Source: Chromera velia
Lineage: Eukaryota; Sar; Chromeraceae
Length of the DNA: 36,584 bases
Direction: 5' to 3'
Assembly (NCBI GenBank): GCA_018398765.1
Contig: JAHBMJ010001047.1
Span: 1-36,584 of the forward strand
Under the pieces are notes generated by a model, which saw only the letters and a program-made list of their open reading frames with translations, had not been told where the DNA came from and ran no database searches. The first letter of the stretch is position 1, and each line of letters starts with the position of its first letter. The position numbers and the translations under genes were made by a program. This document shows, piece by piece, positions 20,138 through 31,531 of this stretch.

Positions 20138-23100
20138 GTCTGTCTGTCTGTCTGTCTGTCTACCTATCCAGCTTTGTGTCAGTCAGAATCGATTGGTCAA
20201 TGGGTCTGTCTCTCTCCGCGTCCATTGATCAGCCTGTCTGTTACAAAAGGGTTTTTCCCCAATCCTCTGTTGAAAAGAGGCCAGTGTGTCTGTCTACGTA
20301 CATGCAAAAAGGCAAAGACTCTCAGATGACCTGAATGCAATTAATTCGTGGACTGGTTCGTGCAGCGGAGTGTTTTGACTACACGACCACACTCGCCCTC
20401 GGCGCTCTGTTGATGAACGAACAGGAGCAGTACAGAAGGGACATGGGAGCGGTGGTGTTCCTGATGACATTCGTGTTCAGGTCAGGGGAGGGAGAGGGGA
20501 AATGGAAGGTTTTTTTTTTTTTCGCGAATCTGGCTTTAAGTTTTGGGCGTTCGATTTTGGCTGCACCCGCATTGCCGTTCCATTCTGTTTTTGTGAGTGA
20601 TGAGATGGTTGTACTCAAATGCGTTTTGAAACAAACTGTATCTTCTTGCTTTTGTTCATCATGATAGTTGTCCCTTGAACTTCATGGACGTACACGAGAG
20701 GTCTGACAACGTGAAGGAGTTCTTGGAATGGCACCTTCCTTTCATTGTATATCTGTGTTTTCGTTCTCTTCTCTTCTCTTCTGTTATGCTCTCTTTCTTT
20801 TTTTCTTCCCTTTGTGCTTTCTTTCTTGCTTGACTTCTTACTTTTTTTGTTTCCTTCTTTCTTTCTGTGAGGACGATTCCCCTGTTGATCTTCATGGAGA
20901 ACGACGACTTCACTCGAGCACAGAGAATCAAAATCGAGTGGCCACTCACGGTCTCAGGTTGGCTGTTAATTCCCTTTTCTCATGCAGCTGCGAGTGCATG
21001 GGGGGGGCACATTCCTCCTGCGTGCAGACCGTCACGCATGCACCTGATATATCAGGATTGCATGCATGTGGGGATAGATCCACAATAGATTTGGATTTTG
21101 TCTCCCTTTTGCTTCTGTTTTCTGCTCAAAGGGTAGCGATTCGATTAGAGGGATCAAGCGGGTCGTCAATCTCAGCAAAAAGCTTGTCCGTGTCTGACAA
21201 GAAGAGTACCACTTGGGTTGGAGACGAGTGGCGCCTGAACATCATAGCAATCTTCTGCCTGCTCCTCAATGATTCATGATTTCGCTTTTCAAGCCACCGG
21301 CCGAGTCATCAAATTGAATGCATTAATTGTGTTGCAGAACCAATGTCCTGGCCCTCCAGCTGGTAGCCTTTCCCTGGAGATCGGCCCCTCTTTTTTCAAC
21401 TGTGTTGGCAGTCCTGTCAGGCCTCTCTGCATCGGTCTGTCTTTTGTTCTTTTTCCTTCCTTCCTTCCTTCCTTCCTTCTTTCTTTCTTTCTTTTCTTTC
21501 TTTCTTTCTTTCTTTCTTTTCTTTCTTTATGGTGTTTGTGGTAAACGGGAGAAGGAAGGAAGGAAGGAAGGAAGGATGGAACGAATGAACGAACGAAGGC
21601 AGCAAGTAAGGAAGGAAGGAAAAGAAGTTTTGTTCGAAGATTTTTTTTGCGAGTCGTCCTCTCCTTTCCTGCCTTGCATCTCTTAATTTCCTGCAGCTTC
21701 TTTGTTTTGCTTTTGCACCTGCATGCGATCTTCATTCCGTGGTTTCACGTTCAAAACCTTGTTTCCTTCGAGATGAAGAAAAGAAGCTTTATCAAAACTG
21801 CAGATTGCCATCGTTTTGAGGGCTCTGGAGTTCGGGGGACTGATTGACAAGGACGCGATGTCAGAAGGAGCTCGGAACGGGCTAAAGGTCGGAGAGAAAG
21901 GGAGGGGGGAATTCGGGGAAGGGTCGTGTCTCTTTCTCCCTCCCTGGGTTTCCTTCCCTCTGTTTTGCTTTTGCCATCGATGCCTCACTCCATTCCAAAC
22001 GCGCGCACTTTTTTCTGGCTCTCTCCCCCTCCGCGCTCCTCGTCGGGCATCGCATCTTTTCTTTGTGCGTGCGTCGTTTGATCGATCTGAAGGATTCAGT
22101 CTTCAATCGATCGAAAGACGAACAAGAAGAGCGCAAAACCAACAGATCGATTCATCAGGCAATTCAATGGTCTTTTTGATTCTGCAGGCAAGTCTTGCGT
22201 CCTGCTGTCGATGTTGCCGAAAATCCGACCTCCTGCCCAATCCCAAGCCAGGGAGGGGGTTCAGCTTCAGAGGTCTGATCGTTGATCTGAGGACGCGTTC
22301 CAGGAGAAGAATGTTTAGGGGAGAGAGCCGCCAGAGCAAACTGTCAACCCTCGGTTTCAGCCCCCGTAAGTTGGCCGTCCGTCCGTATCACTCACACATA
22401 TGCATTCATTCTCTCTCACCCTGTATGCATGCAGACAGCTGCCGCGATGGCTCGTCTCTTCCTTATTTGTTCAGGGAACGGAGAGGACACTCACGGAAAG
22501 ATCCCATGCAGCTTTCCTTTTTCATGTCGGGCCGGAAGCAGGGGAAAATCAGTCAAAGACACAAAGATATTATTCGTTTCCATTGTCTTTGCAAGGCACG
22601 GTGGCTAATTAATTGTGCGTTATGCGAGAGCCCAGAATTTGCCAACTATTATTGCATGCATGCACGACATCTCTTTTCTGACCCCCCCCACTCTCTCTTT
22701 CTTCTCTGTCTCCCCCTCCCCCCCCATCCCTGCATGGATGGGTGCAGGGGGTTCCTCGGAGGCGGTCGCCGGGTCTGCGCCTTCGTCCCCTGAGGCAAAA
22801 AGGCAGAGAAGGGCCCTTTCGAACCTAGTTGTGGAGAGAGGGGACAAAGAGAAGGACCCCAAAATCCTCTGCGGCTTTGTGGGAGTCGCTGAGGCTGAGG
22901 CCATGGAGGAGGGGGGGGATGAGAGTGGGGGGATGTCTGGAAAGGGAAGTCGTGATGGGAGGGTTGAGGAAGAGAGAACCGAGAAAGTTGGAGAGATATG
23001 TTTCCAAATGGGAACTGTTGTGACTAAAGAGGTGGACTCAAAGGAGGAAAATTGTAGAGAGAATGGGAGGGCAAGCATGGCGACAGGGGTCGGGCAGGAT

Positions 23101-23607
23101 TCGACAGGGAGAGCGGAGTCGAGTGAGGTGTCTCCTGGAGTGGGTAGGAGTTACTTTTCCTTTTTCCTGTCTCCCAGGACATCTGCTGTCACCTTGCCTG
23201 TTTCTGCTTTGTCATGTACAGGTCGTCCCTCCCTCTGCCTCTCCTCCCTTCGTGTCTCAGAGGAATCCGATGGGCGAACGAACGAAAGAGACTCCAAGGC
23301 TTATATAGTTCAAGGAAGTGCCGATGAAGAGAGTGGTGACGCTGATTATGCCGTGAAGGGGGTTGGCGAGCATTCTGGGGGTCGACTGGAGACAGGTGTG
23401 TGCGCACATCTGGCGAGCAGGAAATCGAAATCTTCTCTTGTCGCAGGAGCAGGGGGCCACGTGAAGAGAGTTGACGGGGACGTCTTGGAAGTGCCAGATG
23501 CAGAGGGGAGTGAGGAGGAAGTCGGAGACACGAGAGGGGAAGGGAAAGGGGAGGGGGCTCTCGTTTCTACAGTGCAAGAGAAAAAAGCAGTCTGTCTCGG
23601 CACTTGA
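18879..23607 (+). CDS. Multi-pass membrane protein of unknown family, at least 10 exons
   Basis: ATG 18879 follows an in-frame TGA. Well-supported exons: 18879-19197, 19755-20033, 20366-20480, and at the 3' end 21804-21887, 22188-22365, 22748-23143 and 23222-23607. Less certain: 20668-20700, 20872-20957, about 21137-21260, 21338-21434 (VLALQLVAFPW), and something near 21697-21750. Exons 1-3 join in phase and give helices near residues 70-92 (RYFPYLFSLVAFTMTGLNWA), 110-130 (FLMPLVLSLFSNFFMCF) and 140-165 (IALLSGMFAVGIAFMMPVAV), with more hydrophobic segments later. The last exon is a hydrophilic Glu/Gly/Ser-rich tail of about 260 aa, probably disordered. I recognise no family; a transporter or other integral membrane role is only a guess. 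Confidence 0.7.
19356..19400. repeat. (GTCT)n microsatellite in intron 1 of the membrane-protein gene
   Basis: About ten TCTG/GTCT units in a 557-bp pyrimidine-rich intron. Confidence 0.9.
20104..20161. repeat. (GTCT)n microsatellite in intron 2 of the membrane-protein gene
   Basis: A second GTCT run, with the same unit as in intron 1, soon after the donor at 20034. Confidence 0.9.
21455..21576. repeat. Inverted microsatellite pair, CTTC/CTTT run facing a GAAG run
   Basis: CCTT units (21455-21480) pass into CTTT units to about 21530; a GGAA run (21550-21576) follows about 20 bases later. The first and last segments are complementary over about 25 bases, so the intron RNA could fold into a long hairpin. 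Confidence 0.85.
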
Positions 23608-24811
23608 GAATCAGACTTCAGTTCGTGTTTTCATCACACAAGGCGTGGCTGAGAACGAGAGACAGAGAGGATACAAGTAGCAGAGGAAGAAACGAATACG
23701 CTGAGAACGTGTACATACCTTCTTTGAGTTAAAAGAGAACTCGATGAAACTGACGCCAAGTTCAATCCGAAGGTGAGAATAGCGCAGGCCGGACATCTAA
23801 AATTTGTACCTATTCAGACAGACAGACAGAGAGACAGACAGACAGACCGATTCAGAGTGAGACCTCAACATCGATCGGTCTTGATGATGAAGGGATTGGG
23901 GGGAGGGGAAGAAATTGAGTGCTGCGACAGCCAGACAAAGTCTTGCAAGGAAATGACAGAAAAAAGTGGCAGTAAATTGACTTGAAGTCGCGCAAGCGCA
24001 GCAGTAAACTGAAAGAAATCAAAAATATGCACACTTTCCGAATGAAATGAATGAATAGTCCGTCGACTCACTTCCCGTCTCTTGTTTACCTTAGCCCGTT
24101 GAACGAAACCGATCACTGTGAAACAGTGGGGCGTGGACATTCTTTCTGCCTTCTTGAAGCTGGAGGAGAGAGGGAAGGCGGGAGTAGTTGTTTGAACGGA
24201 ACGGCAAGTCTCCGGGGGGGGCGATTCTGTGGCGTCTTCAAGAAAGTCACAGCACCGCAGTATTCAGTTCAGTGAAATGCATAATATTATGACCAATACA
24301 CGGAGAGAGGCAGGGAGGGAGAAAGTCAAGCTACGAGAACAATTAAGGATGAAAAGAAAGACAGCAGGTGTCCGCCTCTTCATTCTGCGCACAAAGCTCT
24401 CGAATGCTCGGGCAAACGGACTCACGAAACAAACAGACAACGGGAGGAAAAGAGAAAAACGGGGAATGAAAACAGACGGACGGGAAGCGGGTCGTAAGGG
24501 AAGCAGGGAAGCCGAATCTGTATGTAAGTAATGAAGAAAGGATTCTGTCTGTTCTACCGTGACTCAGTATGCGTGAATGATTCCTTGCACGGACGTATGC
24601 GTGGATGATTCTGCATGTGTGGATAGATACATGTACGATTCCTCAGACAGACCACAGTGTCAGGAGGTGAGTCGAGGAACGGGATTGTTTGCGTGGACTT
24701 TTGTAGCATGCTGCATAGATACCACTAGTTGCCTTACACTTTCTTTTGCATTATCTTGCTGTCTCCGCTGTCGTTGGCTGTCTTGCATCGTATTCATGCC
24801 TTCAAGAAAAA
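23608..24811. other. Intergenic, no gene seen
   Basis: Purine-rich mixed sequence with a CAGACAGA microsatellite at about 23815-23848. Short frames on both strands lack motifs. Confidence 0.55.
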
Positions 24812-24970
24812 CGCATTAAAATGCGATGTGCAGGTGCAGATGCACGTAGTGAAACGAGAGCGCAAACGCATTAAAATGCGATGTGCAGGTGCAGATGCAC
24901 GTAGTGAAACGAGAGCGCAAACGCATTAAAATGCGATGTGCAGGTGCAGATGCACGTTGTGAAACGAGAA
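24812..24970. repeat. Tandem repeat, three copies of a 55-bp unit
   Basis: Copies start at 24812, 24867 and 24922. Each begins with the near-palindrome CGCATTAAAATGCG and contains GTGCAGGTGCAGATGCAC, which can pair at its ends. Copies 1 and 2 appear identical; copy 3 differs in its last part (CACGTTGTG for CACGTAGTG) and ends after ACGAGAA. Fifty-five is not a multiple of three, so this is not a coding repeat. There are no unique spacers, so it is not a CRISPR array. Confidence 0.95.
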
Positions 24971-26227
24971 AATAATCACTGTGCATGCGGAGACTTCTAT
25001 GAATGGTCCAACGAGTATGCATATGGGTTTAAGAGGGATACTGAATCCTTCCACACCAGCTGTCAAGCCACAACCAGCTCTGAGGTAAGCAAAAAGTGCA
25101 TGCAGGCCCCGAATTCAATCGAATATTTCAAAGTTGTACTCAGTATTGGACAGAAAATAACCAAAACTTGAGTTCGAGCCTAGATTTGAGCTTTCATGCA
25201 GACATTTCATATTCAAGTTGTTTGTCAGCACCTAAGTCGGTACTGGCTAGCTAACACTGCCACCCGCTAGAGGCGGTTAGGCTCAACTTTAAAATGGAGT
25301 GTGTTATCTGAAGTGGGATAATCTAGGGGACAATAGTAGAATCTGAACCTTAAGTTAAGTCTTTAACATGCAATCACGTCTTTAACATGCAATCACGGAC
25401 ACGATCCCTTTGCATGTCATTTTTCAAAACCACATCGAAAACACAAATTTGCTAGCCAGTTTGAATATAAGAAAAGCACTTCAGACTAATACTGAGACTA
25501 TCAAATCTTTGAGCAGCAGGTATCACTGCACTAAAACTCTTTATCGCAAAAGAGAATGACCAAATGATGGTCAAACGGAATGCAGAGCTAGATCTCCATG
25601 ATGGTGAAACTACTTTATGAAATAGTCTGTCCGTCAAGGCAGAGTAGAACGAACAGCCGAAAGGCGTTCGATCAGCTAGTGCTGCACGAAGTAGATCGAT
25701 CTGAACTGGCTGGTGCTGAATGCGTGCGGCATAAATCATACAAAATCGAATGCGCGCGCGGCAATCCTATCCTGGCCAGCATGGCGCTTCGGCACCACGC
25801 GGCACGGCCTGCATACTCGGCCTGCTGGGTCCAGAAGCAAGCATGGATACGCGGCAAGCTGGTACCCTATACTTCAACTTTTATACAGACTCTATTATAG
25901 AGTGCCTATGTCACTCTAAGCTTTGAATACACTATTAATGATTACTAGTAATACTACTGTCGATTACTATATATTAGGCTTAATTACATTATATTAATTA
26001 AACCATTTTATAGATTATTTTTAAGTAAATCGGAAGTTTCACTTACTAGTACTAAACTTCTCAGTAAACCTTACATTACACAATATACTCGGGGTTCAAA
26101 ATATTCAAGTTTTTGCTTATGCACAATTGTTCACAGTTGAATTACATGAACCATACAGAGGTTAGTGAGAACTGGACTCATGAGCATGCATTCATTCCCT
26201 CATGCAAAATCACGAGTTAGTACGGAA
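24971..26227. other. Intergenic with small duplications, no gene seen
   Basis: Contains a 19-bp perfect tandem duplication at 25359-25396 and a GC-rich patch at about 25740-25870 set in AT-rich flanks. Both strands are open over that patch (for example 25452-25739 minus), but I recognise no protein. The last 350 bp are AT-rich. Confidence 0.5.
25359..25396. repeat. 19-bp perfect tandem duplication
   Basis: GTCTTTAACATGCAATCAC occurs twice head to tail (25359-25377 and 25378-25396). Confidence 0.95.
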
Positions 26228-29200
26228 TTACACGACCCACACAGAAGTAGACTCAAGCTTTAGTGATTGTAGCTTCCCCTCCCCCCACGCCTTTTCAAAG
26301 AGCTCCTTCACTTCCGACTTCCTGACGCCTTCTGTCAAGTCCTCGAAGTCCGGTTCAACACACTCACACACGAATTTTGACAGCGAACGGAGGGACTGGG
26401 GGCCTAGAGCATTCAGAAAGGCCTTCAGGCCTTCCATGCTGACATCGTTGTCACTAAGGTCGAGAAAAACCAGAGAGGGCAAACGGAAACTGCGAGACGC
26501 AAATGCCGTCAGACTGCTATCACGGACAGCACAATCACGAAGGCAGAGGTTTTCAAGACTCGGCAACCTTCCGAGTTCAGACCCGCAAGTTTCCACAAGT
26601 TCCTCCAAAGCGTCACAACCTCTCTTACCAATCAGGGAGAGGGACCTCAAACGACGCAGATGGCTGAGACTCTGTATCAGCGCAATCACCCGACTCTTCT
26701 CTGGTCGAGTGTCACGCGCATGCCCCGCCCAGCAAAAACGCTCTAAAACAGGACAATTTCCCGCTTTCAGCATCTTGGTCAACCCTTCCATTGCACGGTT
26801 GTTTGCTGGTATCTGAATCTCAAAGTCAGTCAATACCGGGAGCGAAGTCTCACTAAGGACCTCAAGTACGCTCTCAGCAAAAGGCCAATGGGTACGGATG
26901 TTGAGCTTTCGGAGCGCAGAAAGTCTCCCCACCCGCATCGTCTCGACAAAGACAGGGGCCGCGTGTTGCAGTAGTGTCAGAGGGGGGCCGGACAAATCTA
27001 AATGCTCCCAGGCAGGAGCGCAAGGTGAGTCTCTCAAAGCTGTCAGAAAGGGAATCATGACGTTGGGGCTATGCCATCGAGGGCTTCTTGGTCTCAGCTG
27101 AACAGATCGGAGAAACGGAATGCGAGGACCGACACTCCCCAATGCTTGGACTTGAAGGCTGATGTCAGGGAAGTGCAGGTGCAATGCCATCGAGGGGGGG
27201 CGTTTCACAGTCTCTGAACTTAAGGCAAGCAGAAACCGTCTCAAGTCGAAGCCTTCGAAAACTTTGAGGCGGACCGCTTTCAGATGAGGCACAGCATTGA
27301 CTGTCAGAGCACCAGCGAACACATCTACAGGGTGGGGCTCTGACTCAGGCGGGAATGAGTGAAACCTAGAGTCGCCCAGCTGCATCTCCAGATTTTCCAG
27401 CCAGGGTGTCTCCCCATTTCCAACTCTTCTCATCAGCGGCGTGACGATCTCAAAGGTCGCAAACTGAAGCTTCAGAGTTCGCAAACGAGGCATCAGATCT
27501 TTGCCAACAAACGCAAGAGAATCGGGGCGGTGGCGGGTCATCGGCCCTAAGCATAGATGTTCCATTTGGATTTTGGTTTCGGGCTCTGAATGAGGAGAAT
27601 CAGGCGATGCGGACGTGAGAACTTCTTTGAGTCCCTTCAACATTTTGGACATCAGGGGCGTACTCGTCAAGTCCAATAGACGCACAGACGCGCCGCGCCC
27701 TTCTTTTCTCAACCATTCCAGCAGAACGATGAATTCTCCCTCGTCCAACGAATTGCCTGCACATGCATGCGCAAATCACATGAGGTTCCAGCACGGGAAG
27801 GAAGAGATTTATTTTCGTGTACGTATTTGCTGTACCTTGCGCAGCAGAGAGTGAAAGGGAAGAGTACCGAGGACAAGCTTTGGAAGTTCGTCGGAGGGAA
27901 ATGAGTTGAAAAAAAGAAGGGGACAGGGAACGATAAAGGGAGAGTGCGAAAGATAGAAAGAGCGGCAAAGAACCGCACAGGCAGGAGGAGACGGCAGGAG
28001 AAGGTACACCACAGCTTCAATGAAGTTCTTGTGCCTGTGACCCCATCATGGTGCAAACCAAACGATCCGAAATGAACGACCTCGTCTGTTGTCTTTCGCT
28101 ATGAGCGACCAACGGACCCTTAAAGCTCAAGCTGTCGACAGAGGGAGGGAGGCAATCCAAAATCTCCTCGAGGATCTTCAGTCCCTTCAGACTTCCAGCT
28201 GCATCCATGCAACAGATCGAACATAAAATTAAAACAAAAATTAAGGAAGCTGATGCACACGGCTTCCAAAGAAGGATGAAAGTAAAGCGACCTGCATTTC
28301 GAGGAGACTGAATCTGTCTGAATTGTTGAAGGGCACCCCTGACAGAGATAAACACCGTGCACTTGTGTGACCGCAGAACTTTATGTAGCGAAGTGCTGCT
28401 GTATGACTGAAAGCCGCTACGAGCACCAAACTTTTCGATTCATTTTTCTCCGCCCTCTTTACTGAGCCCTTTTTCTTCATTCCAAAAGAGGGGCTTGGCT
28501 GACCTGCAAAGCCCACTCCCCTGAGGGCCGGCAAGATCCTCCTCCTGCTGCCTTCCCCTTCCTCTTCTGCCTGTCTGTTCAGCCGGCCAAGCAGGGACCG
28601 GAGACGAGTGAATGCTCGCCCAGTCAAGAGAGAGCGGCCTGCAACAAAAGAGAAACAGAAATGATACTGACGTGAGTGTACAATCAATGCGGTCCTTCTG
28701 GGGACACCCCTCAAAAAATGGAGGAGACAGGTGATTGAGAGACCAGAATGGCCGGGGAGAGAGAGGAAAAAGAAAGGAAACGGATCATAAAAGCTTTCGC
28801 ATGTCTCCCGTGCAATGACTGAACACCATCACATGCAGAGAACAGCAGAGTGGCCCGCCATTAGAGACAAAAACGATGCAGGACTTTTGCGTTTTGTTTG
28901 CTCAGATGTGTCACTGCGAAGAACCTTCAAAACGCCAGTCGGTGTATGCAGCAAGGGCTGTCCAGCAGGAGTCAGCAGTGCGAAGAAAAAACTTCGACGA
29001 GAGCGATCAAAGGTGCATGAGAAAACTCTCGGGAAGCAGCAACAGCAGGTGCCCCGTACTCCTCCATCGACCCCAACTGTCCTCTAAAAGCTCACTGACA
29101 GAGTGTGAGGTCTTCAAAGGACTTGGAGAGGAACTGCAATAGAAGAAGGACTTTTCCGGAGGGAAGCTGGCACTCTGCAGCCATCGAGAATGAGAAGTCG

Positions 29201-30206
29201 ATTGAATAAATTCAGGCAGAAGAAAGCTTGCCGTAAAGAGAGAAGCGACAGGGATCGAGAGAGGCGCAAATGGGAGAAATGGTGAATTGCACCGGCCGTC
29301 CATCTCTCCTCTGATCCACCTATTGATCAGAAGGGGGAGATGACATGCATCGATCTGTAGCCGCAAGCCTGGTCGATGCTCCCTTCTGTGCATCAAATTC
29401 GAACAAGGCAGCGGATCTTTTTGCTTTCAATCCGCCAGAAAACAACATTGATAACCAGCTCTAGCCCCCACGTCCAACAAATGAAAGAAAAAAAAGACCG
29501 CTCTGCCCCTCTCTCGATCGAAGCCTCACTGAGTCATCACAGGAGAGAGGAAAGGGGCGAACCTGACAGATCGAGACTCCGGAGAGGCACACGTAGACTC
29601 CCCTGCAAGGCATTCAGTTGATTGACGCACGCAGCAGATGTCCATGCTGGGGGGAGGAGAATAAAGCACGTGCAGGGCACTGAAGGACGTACTGAAACCA
29701 AGGGCCTTCACAGCGCTCCAACACAGACATTACACAGATGAATGTGTGACTCAAATCGTTCCGGCCGGTTGGTCTGCCCCTTGATCAAAAGTCAAAGATA
29801 AATAGGAAGAAATTGCAAGGAAGGAGGGTGGCACACTGAAGATGGACATCTATGCCTCTCATTTTTCTCTGCATGCTCCTACAAATGACTGAATGACTGA
29901 CAGTTCGAACGCAGTAGAGGTTGAGCCAGGCCAAGCTGAAGGAATCAGAAGTTGACGCCAGCGAGGACACGACCTGCATGGCAAGAGAGGTTAAACAAAT
30001 CCAGCATTTATAAGGATCGACTTGAAGCGGCACGAAGAGAAAACGTGAAGTAAACGTGGACAGAGAGACGTCTCGTTTGAAGTTCAGCAGCAGCTCTCTC
30101 AAAAGGCCTACCTCAGAAGAGGCCTTTGCGTGTTTGAGAAGAGTGCAGAGGACAACCTCCTCGGGTGACCTCGTTGACTCAGAGCCGTCTCCGTCTCCTT
30201 CTCGTC
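26228..30206 (-). CDS. Leucine-rich-repeat protein (ribonuclease-inhibitor-like), 5' end unresolved
   Basis: Linked minus-strand exons: 30206-30112, 29973-29883, 29646-29563, 28638-28504, 28198-28118 and 27756-26228 (stop TAA). Phases agree and the junctions make LRR sense: LRSLDLSG/RSLLTGRAF and VDSLSFKG/NSLDEGEFIVLLEWL. At least 669 residues result. The last exon gives about 508 aa of LRRs with units of roughly 28 or more residues, for example LPSLENLCLRDC and LPSLVFLDLSDN. That spacing suits NLR/RNI-type horseshoe repeats, usually protein-protein interaction scaffolds. No NACHT, F-box, kinase or membrane segment is visible. The start codon was not found; a further exon may end at 30274. 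The 29883 donor is the weakest call. Partner and pathway are unknown. Confidence 0.8.
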
Positions 30207-31531
30207 CTGCACACACATGCACGGTCAAGATGGAATTGAAAACACGCCCATTGAAGAAAAGTTCTTGACTTACGGACAAGAAGAGAGTGTAAGCTCCACG
30301 CTAGGCTGACCTCCGCCCTGGATTTCTTCTTCTCTCAGCGACATAATGACTTTCTCATCACCGAAACCCGGGGCCGGTCGAACAAGATAATAACCCCCCT
30401 CTTTTCAATTTAAAAAGACTCGATTTCAATTTAAAAGGAGTCGAGCAGGAAGGCTGGTCGGCTGCTTCTGGCAGGAACAGATATATGAATATCGATGAAC
30501 ACGAGCAAAAGTGGAAGTCTATTGTACCATTTTCAACTTCAGCTTTCGAAGAATTTTCGAAGACTTTCGTCGGATTTAAACCGCGCACATGCACACCCTG
30601 CGAATCCGGCGGCTTCCAGCCGAGTGGGATCGTTCTCCACGCGCGCGCAATCGCATGAGAGAGCTCGATCGGGCTCGCCGAGGGCACTTAACAAAAAATA
30701 CACCCCCCAGACCACACGGATGATATTGAGCTCACCGCCAGGCCTAGGCGCCGGCATAGGTTTGTGCCCTAGAAGCATACACCATAGGGTCAGAAACCTA
30801 GGCACTGACCCAAGCCAGATGACGCGGAGGCCGGGTCGTCCAGATGGAACCTCGATCGATCACTAATTGACTAACGCCAGGCCTAGAAAGGCAAGCACAC
30901 TCAAGCAAGGGAAGTGAAGACCCGGAAGAACCGAGGCCGGACATGACACTGAAAGGCGATGCTCTTCTGTTACCGAAAGAAACCCAGAGAAGAAAAATCC
31001 TGTCCATAGACACGACGGGTCGTGCATGCACACTGCAGAAGGAAACTCATAAAAAGCGCGACATGAAGGAAACCACAAGAAAAAACATGGATGCAACGTA
31101 GGCAGAGCACAGGCGAGAGCGGTGCCGGAAAGATCCCAAAATCAGGGCTAAAGCACACCACCCCGTGGCGCATCACGCACCACACACATTCTTGCTTTGA
31201 CAAAAGACAGTTAAAGCAATTTGCATACACAAATAATACTTCCAAAGGCAATTTGGATTCATTTTAAGGAGTGCATGTAAGCACGCAGATAACAAAATAA
31301 CACAGCGAAAAAATGAGAGACATATAATCATCATAATTTGATTAACTCCCTTCACGCAGCCAACTCAGGGTCTTCCTGTACAAAGCGGTCTCTCTCATGA
31401 GACAGCTGCATGGAAAACTCCCGACCAAGAAGAGAGACTGGCTGGAACGGCCCCCTCTGACCTTTGCCGTGGAATGCAGAGGTCAGAACATTGATTACCA
31501 CATATCTCTGAAGCGTACAACCGAGGATTTT
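30207..31531. other. Region between the LRR gene and the dead non-LTR element
   Basis: The first about 200 bases probably hold missing 5' exon(s) or the 5' UTR of the LRR gene. A 21-bp tandem pair lies at 30403-30444. The rest has no supported gene; the part next to 31531 is probably the 3' flank of the reverse-transcriptase element. Confidence 0.45.
30403..30444. repeat. Two tandem copies of a 21-bp unit
   Basis: Units at 30403-30423 and 30424-30444 share TTTCAATTTAAAA and end TCGA; they differ at two bases (AGACTCGA against GGAGTCGA). Confidence 0.9.

Noticed and set aside
24812-24970. CRISPR array
   Set aside because: The whole 55-bp unit repeats head to tail without unique spacers, there are no cas genes, and the window is eukaryotic.
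25452-25857. Overlapping frames in the GC-rich patch at 25.4-25.9 kb as a gene
   Set aside because: Several frames on both strands are open at once, there are no splice partners and no recognisable family; it may be decayed foreign or mobile sequence, but this cannot be shown.
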